Shown one piece after another: positions 24,563-32,980 of a stretch of 49,873 nt of DNA (its first letter is position 1; each line of letters opens with the position of its first letter). The notes beneath the pieces are model-generated. The model ran no database searches. It had not been told where the DNA came from and was given only the letters and a program-made list of their open reading frames with translations. Both the position numbers and the translations under genes were made by a program. This DNA is from a virus, in the IMG/VR virus record IMGVR_UViG_3300031669_000044, positions 1-49,873 of that record. One strand, 5' to 3'.

Positions 24563-25525
24563 TTACGCCCCTACTTGATATTCGAGGATTATAATTCCAG
24601 AACCGCCTGCTTTTCCGTAATTAACATAAGTACTATTACCACCGCCTCCGCCCCCACCACTGTTTACTGCACCCGCTGTGGATTGAGAAGTAGTACCTGA
24701 ATTGGATGATGCGCCATATCCATTACCACCAAGAGTGGAAGACCCTCCATGACCTCCGCTCATTTGCCCGTTCTCCCCGTTGCTCCCCCTGATATTAAGA
24801 TCTCCGCCACTTCCTACGCCACCAGATCCACCACCATACGCTGTCCCACCATCGCCATTTCCGGCGCCGTTTCCACCACCTGCCGTAAGTGTATCAAAAG
24901 TAGTGCTCCCGCCATTGCCTCCAGCTGTATTACCGGCTCCAGCACCAGCCCCACCCAATCCAATAGCATATGCTTTAAGCGAAAGCGGAACGACAGCCAT
25001 CGTATTGATTACCGTTGCTCCAGCTCCCCCTCCGCCTCCGTTTAGAGAAGGGTATGGGCTTTGAGAAAAAGCGCCTCCGCCACCACCGCCACCTACAGCA
25101 GTAGCCTTTACCTGTGTCACTCCCGCAGGGACTGTCCAGTTTCCCGATCCGGATGTAATTGTCTCGATCACAAAAGAAGCTGGGGATGGGATGTCGGTAG
25201 TGTCATCAAATGCAGTTCCGTCCCACACCTTGATCGCAGTCGGGCTTCCGCTGGTATCAAGCCAAATCCGTCCAGCGTCCTCTGCATCAAGATTAGTTAT
25301 TCCATCTGGGCGCTTGGTTGGCGCGCTCCCACCATACCACCCTTTAGCACTTCCTGCCCGGTGCCATCCATCGACATCGGCACCACCAGCAGAAAGATCC
25401 ATTACATGCTCTTTCACCAGGCGCTCGTATGCAGCCCCTTTGAGTTCACGAATCTTTCCCGCACCGTACTTGATCGAGTCCCCATCAGCGGGGCTTGCAG
25501 CAAACGCACTGTTCCATACACTCAT
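24563..25525 (-). CDS. Glycine-rich tail fibre
   Basis: The protein has 320 residues. Residues 1-120 are a fibre attachment part with a LDAEDAGRIWLDTSG segment. SGNWTVPAGVTQVKATAVGG then opens a glycine-rich domain (residues 125-320) with many GGGG and GGNGG runs that ends in GGSGIIILEY. This signature is common in phage fibres and adhesins whose glycine stretches may form polyglycine-II helices. It is the most likely host-range determinant together with the collar-type fibre. Confidence 0.8.
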   Translation of the reverse strand: MSVWNSAFAASPADGDSIKYGAGKIRELKGAAYERLVKEHVMDLSAGGADVDGWHRAGSAKGWYGGSAPTKRPDGITNLDAEDAGRIWLDTSGSPTAIKVWDGTAFDDTTDIPSPASFVIETITSGSGNWTVPAGVTQVKATAVGGGGGGGAFSQSPYPSLNGGGGGAGATVINTMAVVPLSLKAYAIGLGGAGAGAGNTAGGNGGSTTFDTLTAGGGNGAGNGDGGTAYGGGSGGVGSGGDLNIRGSNGENGQMSGGHGGSSTLGGNGYGASSNSGTTSQSTAGAVNSGGGGGGGNSTYVNYGKAGGSGIIILEYQVGA

Positions 25526-26451
25526 CAGGGTACCTCCAGGAAATCTTCATCACCTTCCATCTCAAGCTCACCCGGCTGCCTGATTGAAGCAAGAGTATCA
25601 AGAATATCGCGCTTGGTCGAATACGCCGCACTCCAGTTCTGATCCCTGCGCAGACCCCACCAGATTGCAAGCAACGCAATCACCTGATGGAACTCTTCAG
25701 GAATTGCTGGAATATCAGTCGCATTTACAAGATCATCAAGCCCGCGAATATACTCCACCTCGTACGACTTCACCTCGCTCGGGGCAGAGTTAAACCATAT
25801 TGTGTTGTTCTTTTCCACATACGTGCTCGGGTTCCCGACAGATTCCGCGTATTCGCTAAAGGTGCTCAGTCTTCCACCCTTGGTGAGATAGCCTTTTGTT
25901 TTCATATCCATGATGCGCAAAATCGATCGGAAGGACTTAGACGGGCTCAAATCGATGTTGTCCGCAAGGAACGGATCAGTAGCTTCACAGAATCGATAGA
26001 ACCTTTTGTAAAGCTCGTAGGTACTCGTCGCATCCGGAGTCGTATCCCATGCATACGCCACCGTTGCTACCCGAGCGATACTATACCCGACAATAACGCG
26101 CTTCTGTCCGGAACCGGTTCCACCTGTAATCGCTACAAGCCATCCGATGAATCGACCGGCAACATTGCTTTCCGCTGCCGCAAGTGTGATCGAGCTACTT
26201 GCACCAGCCTGAGCGGTCCCGGTTTTTACTATGGTAGTCAGATAAAACTTGGTCTGTCGGGAGGAGAAATCAAGCAAATGGTTATCCGGAAACTTCCAGG
26301 TAGAAACACGCTTATACGCTGCGTTGATCCATCCAAGCAGCTTTACTGCTCCAGGACTCGCAATATCAAACACTCCCGCGACATATGGATCAAGATCCGA
26401 TCCTTCGCCTGAGTGCTCGTATGCTTCAATGATCAACTCTTGCGTGTTCAT
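25525..26451 (-). CDS. Head-tail adaptor protein (gp11/gp4-like)
   Basis: The protein has 308 residues. The N-terminal helix (MNTQELIIEAYEHSG) and the pattern ..LLGWINAAYKRVSTWKF are typical of podovirus adaptor or tail-tubular A proteins. There is an inserted beta region (VKTGTAQAGASSSITLAAA). The end has IPEEFHQVIALLAIWWGLR and a Ser/Thr-Lys helix. It is placed downstream of the capsid genes and upstream of the fibres. It should cap the portal during head completion. Confidence 0.7.
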   Translation of the reverse strand: MNTQELIIEAYEHSGEGSDLDPYVAGVFDIASPGAVKLLGWINAAYKRVSTWKFPDNHLLDFSSRQTKFYLTTIVKTGTAQAGASSSITLAAAESNVAGRFIGWLVAITGGTGSGQKRVIVGYSIARVATVAYAWDTTPDATSTYELYKRFYRFCEATDPFLADNIDLSPSKSFRSILRIMDMKTKGYLTKGGRLSTFSEYAESVGNPSTYVEKNNTIWFNSAPSEVKSYEVEYIRGLDDLVNATDIPAIPEEFHQVIALLAIWWGLRRDQNWSAAYSTKRDILDTLASIRQPGELEMEGDEDFLEVP

Positions 26452-26726
26452 GTCGGCCTTCCGTACTGTACCTCGACTTCACCAGACGCCATTGTTGCCA
26501 TCACGATCCCATCATAAAGCTCATCCAGGTACACATCTCTGGATTCACCGTTGGACCCGGCAACAAACTTCACGATCGGATTTCCTGCAGTATCGGTAAT
26601 ATCGATCACGTCCCCTGCAGTCGTCATCGCAATAGCGCTGATCCTGTGGATGAAAAGCTCGCCCGTTTGCGCGTCATTTACCAACGCGAACCGCTGTACC
26701 TGTCCGAACCTGCCTGTAACTGCCAT
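26448..26726 (-). CDS. Small head-tail region protein, unknown
   Basis: The protein has 92 residues. Mainly beta, with repeats of short strands (FALVNDAQTGELFIHRISAIAM, GDVIDITDTAGN) and a C-terminal EVEVQYGRP. It is coupled to the adaptor gene by an ATGA overlap. It may be a minor virion protein. Confidence 0.6.
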   Translation of the reverse strand: MAVTGRFGQVQRFALVNDAQTGELFIHRISAIAMTTAGDVIDITDTAGNPIVKFVAGSNGESRDVYLDELYDGIVMATMASGEVEVQYGRPT

Positions 26727-26735
26727 CTGTTCCTC

Positions 26736-27041
26736 CTAAAGACCATCGTAATCAAACGCAGTTTCTTCCTCATCCCCACCCGTATTCGAATCCAATCGTG
26801 AACGCTCTATATCCATCAGTCTCGGGATCTCAGCCGCGCATCCGCAACTGATCCCATAGAGCACACCTTTGTACTTTCTAAAATCGTTCGCCTGCAATGC
26901 ACGAGAACACTTGCCACAGTGATCACCTTTGATAAGGTCACTCCCTGCAGGAAAATCCCCATCGCTTGGCAACAGATACTCATTTCCGTAATCATCTGTC
27001 CATTTGGTGTACGTTTTCGGAAACTGAACATTGTACTTCAT
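26736..27041 (-). CDS. Small Cys-rich protein of the head region
   Basis: The protein has 101 residues. CGKC (about 43-46) and SCGC (about 66-69) can form one zinc site. The N-terminus is beta-like and the C-terminus acidic (DEEETAFDYDGL). No Shine-Dalgarno sequence is seen because the terminator-like hairpin at 27048-27068 occupies the space before the ATG. Expression may depend on that structure. Confidence 0.65.
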   Translation of the reverse strand: MKYNVQFPKTYTKWTDDYGNEYLLPSDGDFPAGSDLIKGDHCGKCSRALQANDFRKYKGVLYGISCGCAAEIPRLMDIERSRLDSNTGGDEEETAFDYDGL

Positions 27042-27068
27042 AAAAGTCGGGGAGCATCGCTGCCCCCC
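27042..27068 (-). terminator. Terminator-like hairpin after the capsid genes
   Basis: On the minus strand a G/C-rich stem (GGGGGCA pairing with TGCTCCCC, one bulged base, GCGA loop) is followed by GACTTTT and then the next ATG. The T-run is short, so partial termination or attenuation is more likely than full stop. It would lower expression of the tail genes relative to the capsid genes. Confidence 0.45.
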
Positions 27069-27074
27069 TTCCCC

Positions 27075-27365
27075 TTAACCATTCGGGTTTTGATCTGCGA
27101 AAAACAGCCAGAGCACCATTCCGGTAGTATCGGTCCCTCCCGTATTGCTCACCTGATCCGCAACCTCTACCGGACTTGTGAACTCAGCGGTAAGATTTGC
27201 CGAGGAAACGAGCAGTCCCCCGCTCAGCTCTACAGCAATCACCTGCTCGATCACATCGCCCACCTCCAGGCCGTAACTCGCTCCAACGGCATGATCTCCG
27301 GCTGTTCCACCAGAGAATACCGCCCTGCGAATGTTCAGCCCGTTCGAATACACCGTTACGCTCAT
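27075..27365 (-). CDS. Small virion-region protein, unknown
   Basis: The protein has 96 residues and is beta-rich (SVTVYSNGLNIRRAVFSGG, VIAVELSGGLLVSS, MVLWLFFADQ). It directly follows the major capsid gene, ahead of the terminator-like hairpin. It may be a capsid accessory or decoration subunit; no family recognised. Confidence 0.6.
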   Translation of the reverse strand: MSVTVYSNGLNIRRAVFSGGTAGDHAVGASYGLEVGDVIEQVIAVELSGGLLVSSANLTAEFTSPVEVADQVSNTGGTDTTGMVLWLFFADQNPNG

Positions 27366-27374
27366 GGTTCCCCC

Positions 27375-28295
27375 TTACGCGCCGGTTGATCCGCACATAT
27401 ATCGGTATCGAATGAAGTCCGCGGCCCAGCGGGCATCGGTCTTGTACAGCATATTGCCGGTAATGAAGTCAACCTGCGACGCCGGGCTTGGCTGCCTTCG
27501 AGTAATGAACCGAAGGTCATGCAACTTGCTGTTCATCATGAACCACGCAGTTGAGCTGGTAAGCCAGTGAACAACCTTGTACTGAAGACCCGCATCTGCG
27601 AGCACATTCACGTCGTTGTTCGCGGTTCCCGGCTCGTACTCGTTCATCTGCAGGATCTTTGCCTTGTGCCTGTTGCTCGGCCCGATGACCACGAGATCCG
27701 GCTTGGCCGGAGCAGGCAACCCTTCCTGATCGATCAGTGTTTCGAAGTAGTCAAGGGCAAGCTGCACATTCGCATATCCGAACACACCAGTAATCAGGTT
27801 ATCCACCACAGACACGCTGGACTGCGAGGAGTCGATGATCGGGTGATCCGCAGCGAACAACGCCTTGGAATCGATCGCGGTTCGAACCGTGGTCACGAAC
27901 CCGCTGTTGAACAGATCCCAGAACATCATTTCGCGGGTCGTTCGTGCGGCCTTCGCGAGCTGCGCCGGAATGTCCTTCAGCTTTCCGAGCCGGTCGTCTT
28001 CGATCATCTTCTTGGTGATCTGTGCGGCCAGCGCGTACTCCTCAGTTGTGATCCTCTTATAGTTCCCTTCCTTCCATCGAGCCATCGGAGCGGGTCCACC
28101 TTCGGTGATCTTCGAGATCCCCCGAAAAGTGCTCATTTCGCCTTCCTGGATATACTCTTCAGTTGTTGAACTGATCTTCGCAACACCAGTCATTTCATCG
28201 GTTGCTCGAAGATACGTATCCTTGAAGATGTCGTCGAACTCCTTGCTTCTCGCCTGGACGAACTCCGTAGTTACAAACGCACCACCTGCGGGCAT
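27375..28295 (-). CDS. Major capsid protein (HK97 fold, Mu gpT-like)
   Basis: The protein has 306 residues with a GGAGG ribosome site. N-terminal EFVQARSKEFDDIFKDTYLRA (no cleaved delta domain evident), then a central region with ALFAADHPI and PAPAKPDLVVIGPSNRHKAKIL, and a C-terminal FITRRQPSPASQVDFITGNMLYKTDARWA. These are the features of Mu gpT-like HK97-fold shells (the FAxDHP motif is characteristic). It follows the decoration-type gene and a separate scaffold gene. Confidence 0.88.
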   Translation of the reverse strand: MPAGGAFVTTEFVQARSKEFDDIFKDTYLRATDEMTGVAKISSTTEEYIQEGEMSTFRGISKITEGGPAPMARWKEGNYKRITTEEYALAAQITKKMIEDDRLGKLKDIPAQLAKAARTTREMMFWDLFNSGFVTTVRTAIDSKALFAADHPIIDSSQSSVSVVDNLITGVFGYANVQLALDYFETLIDQEGLPAPAKPDLVVIGPSNRHKAKILQMNEYEPGTANNDVNVLADAGLQYKVVHWLTSSTAWFMMNSKLHDLRFITRRQPSPASQVDFITGNMLYKTDARWAADFIRYRYMCGSTGA

Positions 28296-28310
28296 ATTAT
28301 ACCTCCTGCC

Positions 28311-28781
28311 TTACGCCTGGCCGGTGAACTGCGAAGCCTTCCACACGAACAGGAACTCAGCGTTCGCGCCCAATGCAGAATCCGGCTTCAGTCCAATGAT
28401 ATGAACAACCTTGAGACTGGACGCATTTTCATCCAGTTGCATAATTCCGGTTGTTCCCTCGATATCCACGTCCTCTCCGACATTTGTCTGCGCGCCGGTT
28501 CCCGAGCACTGCCCGGAAAACACTGCGTTCGGCAGTGCGGCGATCAGCAGGATCTTCGGTCGGACTCCAGCCGCGCCAGCCACGGTGGACGCGGATACGC
28601 CCTTGATGGCCGCCGAAGTCGCGGTTGCGATCGTGAGATACCCTGTCGTGCTCTCAGCAAGTGCGTCACCGGGAACGATGGATACGTTTGTATCCAGCGT
28701 GCCGTCCACCAATGGCGCTGCTCCCGAGGAGCCAAGCAGATACTCGAACGCAAACCCGTGGGGTCTGTTCAAGTTTGCCAT
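28311..28781 (-). CDS. Capsid decoration/cement protein candidate
   Basis: The protein has 156 residues. It starts MANLNRPHGFAFEYLLG, the opening common in small beta-barrel structural proteins placed just before major capsid genes. The rest is strand-rich with Ala/Gly/Thr/Ser. It has a strong GGAGG site preceded by the GTT-loop hairpin at 28811-28843. A cement or decoration role is inferred from position and composition. Confidence 0.7.
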   Translation of the reverse strand: MANLNRPHGFAFEYLLGSSGAAPLVDGTLDTNVSIVPGDALAESTTGYLTIATATSAAIKGVSASTVAGAAGVRPKILLIAALPNAVFSGQCSGTGAQTNVGEDVDIEGTTGIMQLDENASSLKVVHIIGLKPDSALGANAEFLFVWKASQFTGQA

Positions 28782-28810
28782 ACTCTTCCTCCCTGTCTAT
28801 CGGTCTTGAG

Positions 28811-28843
28811 AGCAGCTATCGTGCAACGCACGCATCGACTGCT
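28811..28843 (-). promoter_or_regulatory. Leader hairpin with GTT loop before the capsid genes
   Basis: Minus-strand stem CGTGC-GTT-GCACG (28820-28832), extended by outer pairing AGCAG/CTGCT. It lies between the stop of the 294-residue gene and the ribosome site of the decoration gene. It shares the C-GTT-G apical loop with hairpins at 5078, 42807 and 43762. No T-tract follows. Confidence 0.5.
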
Positions 28844-28855
28844 TTTCTCCCTACT

Positions 28856-29740
28856 TTAATTGCTGCCCATATAGAAGTCTTTCACTGCACCCGAAGATTT
28901 TTTATCAACTTCGGTCATATAATCCCGGTCATTCGGTCGATCTCCGGAAAGCACCTTCACCTCGGTTCCCACCGACTGTGAAATGTTCTCCTGTACCTTG
29001 TCCGGATACGAATACAGCCTTGCCTGAGAAGCCTGACTCATTGCTTCAAGATGCTGCTCGTAGATATGCGCAGGGATTTCCATCACATACGCATCCACTT
29101 TCGTACCGTCCTGGTTCTTCACAAAAAGAATCTCTCCAGCTTCTTCCCCAACCTTGTACCCGTCTTTCAACTGCTCTTCAGTGGGGCTTCTGACGAATAC
29201 ATAACCGTTCATCTTCGCCCCGTCGATCTCACCGGGTTCCTTCAAGGTCACGTGCCAGCCCGGTCGAGCGCGCATCTTACGGTCCATCATCTTCCGGTAT
29301 CGTCCCTTAGAGAACGGATCAGTAATCATCCTTGGAGCGCTCTGCCGCACCGCGCGATCATTTGCCAGTTGGGTGCTCATCCCAAGCGCCACAAAGTACG
29401 CCGTCCGGTTTGTCTCAGAGAGCCTGTCCAGCGCAGTCTGCGGAAGCCGCAGGAACCGCGTATGGTCAAAAATCAGATCCTCTCCCTGATCATTCAATTG
29501 TAGCACCTGCGCTACCGAGGTGTCGAGCGAAATTACCCCCGAAGACTCGGTTGACACATTATCAACCATTTCCGGCACCGCAGCTTCAAGCCGGGCTTTT
29601 TCTTCCATCTCTTCGATTCGAGCAACCTCATCTTCAACAGTGCTTGGAAGCTTCACCTCATCAAGTTCAGCCGTGCTCGCGCTTTCGTCCTTCGGAACAA
29701 CCACTGTTTTCTTTGTCTGCGTTCTTGTTACCTTTCCCAT
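28856..29740 (-). CDS. Head-module protein, unknown (294 aa)
   Basis: The N-terminal 60 residues are charged and probably disordered (TRTQTKKTVVVPKDESAS, then an acidic helix). The remainder is mixed with GWHVTLKEPGEIDGAKMNGYVFVRSP and a final basic-acidic stretch. It lies between the scaffold and the decoration gene. It could be a minor head protein or a second scaffolding factor. Confidence 0.65.
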   Translation of the reverse strand: MGKVTRTQTKKTVVVPKDESASTAELDEVKLPSTVEDEVARIEEMEEKARLEAAVPEMVDNVSTESSGVISLDTSVAQVLQLNDQGEDLIFDHTRFLRLPQTALDRLSETNRTAYFVALGMSTQLANDRAVRQSAPRMITDPFSKGRYRKMMDRKMRARPGWHVTLKEPGEIDGAKMNGYVFVRSPTEEQLKDGYKVGEEAGEILFVKNQDGTKVDAYVMEIPAHIYEQHLEAMSQASQARLYSYPDKVQENISQSVGTEVKVLSGDRPNDRDYMTEVDKKSSGAVKDFYMGSN

Positions 29741-29742
29741 GA

Positions 29743-30570
29743 TTACAACTCCCCTCGTTCTCGTTTCAGCCGTAGTCGTACAACTTCGGCAACATCATAA
29801 TCGTGCTCTCGGGCGAGCCTGATATCCTCCGCAGTGGGTTGTACATACACCTTTTTTGTTTTTGTCGCCCCAACGCTTGTACGCACTCCGCCGCCGCCTT
29901 CAAGAAACACCTCGGATTTCTTTTTCAAGTTGCCTTCATCATCAACTTGCAGACCGTTCTTTTCCAGTAGCTCATTAAATTGCTTCTGCACGATCACCTT
30001 GGTGCGCTCCTCTTCCAGCTCACCTTGATGAGTACGCAGTACCTCGTTGTACGCGAGCCGGTACACGTTCGGCTGGCTTCGGATATTCACCGGAGCATTC
30101 CTCACCAGGTTCTCGATCTCGACTGAATACCTGTTAAACACATCCTTCGTTGTCGGATCAAGCTTGAGCAATTCCTTCGTCTGCTCCACCGTCGCCCCGA
30201 TCGCGGTGTTGAGCTGCGCCCCGAGAGTTTCCCCAGCGATCTTCTGAATTGCCTTCCGAAGCGCGGGCCCCGTTTGTCCCTGCTTGAAAAGCTCTTCCTC
30301 GATTCGTCGATCAAACTCTTCTTGGGTTTCCACAGTCGGTTCAGCAGAAATCTGCTGCGGTGCAGGCGCGCGATTGATCACCGCGCCCAACCCTTCTATT
30401 CCGCGCCTGATCTGATCGCCGCTATCGGCCCTAACAGATAGATCCTCCACCTGCTTTCGAAGCGATAGCACTTCCGGATCAACCACAGGAGCTTCACTTG
30501 GTGCTTCCTGTCCTGCCCCGAGTATCACAAGCTCGGTCTGGACTTCTTCTTCTTCGTCTCTTACTGCCAT
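29743..30570 (-). CDS. Scaffolding protein
   Basis: The protein has 275 residues from MAVRDEEEEV at 30570 (GGAG site upstream); the longer open frame to 30693 covers the end of the previous gene and is unlikely to be used. It is acidic, helical and coiled-coil throughout, with Gln/Glu/Lys-rich stretches and a basic C-terminal helix (EVVRLRLKRERGEL) of the type that binds the shell. Location between portal and capsid genes fits. Confidence 0.75.
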   Translation of the reverse strand: MAVRDEEEEVQTELVILGAGQEAPSEAPVVDPEVLSLRKQVEDLSVRADSGDQIRRGIEGLGAVINRAPAPQQISAEPTVETQEEFDRRIEEELFKQGQTGPALRKAIQKIAGETLGAQLNTAIGATVEQTKELLKLDPTTKDVFNRYSVEIENLVRNAPVNIRSQPNVYRLAYNEVLRTHQGELEEERTKVIVQKQFNELLEKNGLQVDDEGNLKKKSEVFLEGGGGVRTSVGATKTKKVYVQPTAEDIRLAREHDYDVAEVVRLRLKRERGEL

Positions 30571-30574
30571 AACG

Positions 30575-30895
30575 TCACTCTCCTTCTTCCCTGTTAGCGG
30601 CTTCTTCATCCGTTTCCGGCAGGAGATCACCTTTCGCGATTCCCTGAACCGATGCAAAGAACTCACCCAACGCCGAGATCCCGCCCTGAGCACGAGCGAT
30701 ATCGGTAGGACGGGTTACCGGGTCAGCCCGCACGATCGTATCGTCGAACTCCTTCATCATCTGCTGGGCGATGTCCCAGGCATACCCGTAAGCCGGGCTT
30801 TCATAAAAGCTCCTGACCTGCCTGTGCTGAGCAAGAATCGCATCCTTTTCAGCCTTGCTCATTTCCTCCATGTTGCCCACTAATCCATCACTCAT
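30575..30895 (-). CDS. Small protein after the portal gene
   Basis: The protein has 106 residues, helical and acidic at both ends (MSDGLVGNMEEMSKAEKDAI; DEEAANREEGE). The middle has YGYAWDIAQQMMKEFDD and PTDIARAQGGISALGEFF. It is coupled to the portal gene by an ATGA overlap. It may be a head assembly factor; unknown. Confidence 0.65.
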   Translation of the reverse strand: MSDGLVGNMEEMSKAEKDAILAQHRQVRSFYESPAYGYAWDIAQQMMKEFDDTIVRADPVTRPTDIARAQGGISALGEFFASVQGIAKGDLLPETDEEAANREEGE

Positions 30896-32970
30896 GGGTT
30901 ACCTCCCGCACCTGCTCCGAATCCTCCGGGCGCGCCACCCGATCCAATTGCCACCGTTGGACGTATCTGCCCAGGATTAACCATGCTTGCAGCAAGCTGT
31001 GCTGGATCTTCCACGCCCTGGTTCTGTTGCGCAAGCCTCGCTTCCATCATCTTCTGTGATTGCTCAAGCTGCTTTGCCTGCTCGCCTGACATCATATTCA
31101 TAATTTTCAGGAGCGCTTCCTGTTTCGCGATGTTCGGCAAATACTCGTCCTTGTCCGGCTTTCCGAGGAAGTCCATGATCTCAGCCATCATCCGAGTAGA
31201 GCCTACATAGATGCCCAACTGGTTCTGATACGCATCTGGAGCCTGCGCCTTCAACTGCTCACCCTGCGGTCCGAACAGCATGAATGCCAGCGGGGATATC
31301 TTTTCAGCCCAATTTGTGTAGATCTGCACCAACATCTGCAACGATTGCATTTGAGCTTCATAGGTTTTATCGATTTCGGTTGTCTTGATCGAGAACGAAA
31401 GCCTTAACGGAACCTCTTCAACCGGAATGCTTAGAATCTCATCAAGGAATCCCAGTTCCTCTTCAGTTAGACGCCCAAGCTGCACTTCCATCGCCATCAC
31501 TTCATCCTTGTGCGCCATCAACTGGTACAAGGTGAACTCGGCACTCTGCGCGATGCTGTCACTGACCCCCTCGGTGATCGCATCAAAGAGCCCCTGAGAC
31601 TGCTGCAACCTCAAGCCCTGCCCTGAGAACGTATCGCGACTCTTCAGTGTTTGATCAGCAAAACCGCTTCTGATATCAGGCATCATTGTTGCTTCCTGAC
31701 CGTAGTTCTGCAAGATCTGTTCCTCGCCGATTGAACTCGGATGAACCTCGCCGAACTGGATAGGAACAATATCATTCCTTGGGTCAGCTACGTGCCATAT
31801 CTTGCCCGGGTGCGCAGTTTCCCTCGGGTCCGCATTGCCGATGCGCTTCTTCGCGAGCATAACCATGTTCGCTACTTTCATATTATCGTAGCGCATGTTA
31901 TGCACGCCGTTGATAGCCTCTTGAAGCTCTTCAACGGTTTCACAAACCCCACGGCTTGTTATAGAAAAGTCCTCCTGGATGAACCCGAAGGGAACAAACA
32001 TTCTGTTCCCCATACTGTTTACCTGCTTTTTAAGTACCGTGCCGCTTGGAAGATGAACATGAATAATCACATCCTCAAACGATCCGTCGCCGTCCACATC
32101 GAGATACTTATAGAACTCCCCGATATCAAACAGTTCCTGGCGCTCGTCGGTTCGGAACCTGCTCTGATACGCATTCCTTGCCGTTTCAGAAAGCTCCACG
32201 GTAGGTTCATTAAGAATGGCGTCAACCTTATCAGCCGGATACACCCCATCGTGCTTTCTCTGCAAAAGCTCGTACCGCGGGATATGCGTCATGTGGCATA
32301 TCCAGGGGCAGTCCTGCAACGATTCGTATCCTTCCGGATAAAGCAAATCATTCCTTGGAATCGGAACCCACGCCGGGCCGAGGCGCTTAACCGCATTTAC
32401 CTGCTCGGTTGGGCTTTTCTTGAACGACCAGAGCTGCTTGCGGAACGGTATCTTCACGAAACACGTACCGAGTTTTGCAACCTGAGAAGCAATCGTTCGC
32501 ATCTGCTTCTGAACATTGATATCGTTCTTCGATGTGTTCAGGATATCCATGTACTTCGTCAGCACCTTCATGCGCTGGATATCCTTTGGTTCTTTTTTGA
32601 TCGACTCCGCGGTAACAAGCGGTCTGCGGTTGAACAGCGTTTTGATGAACCCCGCAGTGTTCTGTACGATCGTAAGCGCATACGGAACCATAACGTGGCT
32701 TGCGTTCGGATACGGATAGTTCTTGGTTTCCTGTAGCTTCTTACCGGAAGCCATCTTTTCGTATTTGATGAACTTCTTGATCTGCCCCGTAGTGTTTTCC
32801 ACCACCTCGAAGTAATCTACAAGAATCTCATCAACAATTACTTTTTCCTCTTCCGGATCAGGAAGGATCTCATAGTCGCTCATATTCGAAGATGCCCCCG
32901 AAAGAGGCTCGCCGGTGTCGGGCACCTCCACCATCACCGCTGTGCTTTGTGTTCTTGGTCGTCTTGCCAT
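30892..32970 (-). CDS. Portal protein (podovirus type)
   Basis: The protein has 692 residues. Long portal typical of podoviruses: an acidic N-terminus, PYPNASHVMVPYALTIVQNTAGFIKTLF, a wing region with WVPIPRNDLLYPEGYESLQD, a stem with NGVHNMRYDNMKVANMVMLAKKRI, and a Gln-rich C-terminal barrel ending in a Gly-rich tail (GGAPGGFGAGAGGNP). It follows the terminase gene in the usual order. It forms the dodecameric DNA channel at one capsid vertex. Confidence 0.88.
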   Translation of the reverse strand: MARRPRTQSTAVMVEVPDTGEPLSGASSNMSDYEILPDPEEEKVIVDEILVDYFEVVENTTGQIKKFIKYEKMASGKKLQETKNYPYPNASHVMVPYALTIVQNTAGFIKTLFNRRPLVTAESIKKEPKDIQRMKVLTKYMDILNTSKNDINVQKQMRTIASQVAKLGTCFVKIPFRKQLWSFKKSPTEQVNAVKRLGPAWVPIPRNDLLYPEGYESLQDCPWICHMTHIPRYELLQRKHDGVYPADKVDAILNEPTVELSETARNAYQSRFRTDERQELFDIGEFYKYLDVDGDGSFEDVIIHVHLPSGTVLKKQVNSMGNRMFVPFGFIQEDFSITSRGVCETVEELQEAINGVHNMRYDNMKVANMVMLAKKRIGNADPRETAHPGKIWHVADPRNDIVPIQFGEVHPSSIGEEQILQNYGQEATMMPDIRSGFADQTLKSRDTFSGQGLRLQQSQGLFDAITEGVSDSIAQSAEFTLYQLMAHKDEVMAMEVQLGRLTEEELGFLDEILSIPVEEVPLRLSFSIKTTEIDKTYEAQMQSLQMLVQIYTNWAEKISPLAFMLFGPQGEQLKAQAPDAYQNQLGIYVGSTRMMAEIMDFLGKPDKDEYLPNIAKQEALLKIMNMMSGEQAKQLEQSQKMMEARLAQQNQGVEDPAQLAASMVNPGQIRPTVAIGSGGAPGGFGAGAGGNP

Positions 32971-32980
32971 ATCGTCCTCC

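Noticed and set aside
28811-28843. GTT-loop hairpins as N4-type virion RNA polymerase promoters
   Set aside because: No N4-like giant virion RNA polymerase is present, and the hairpins sit inside operons before ribosome sites rather than at transcription starts.
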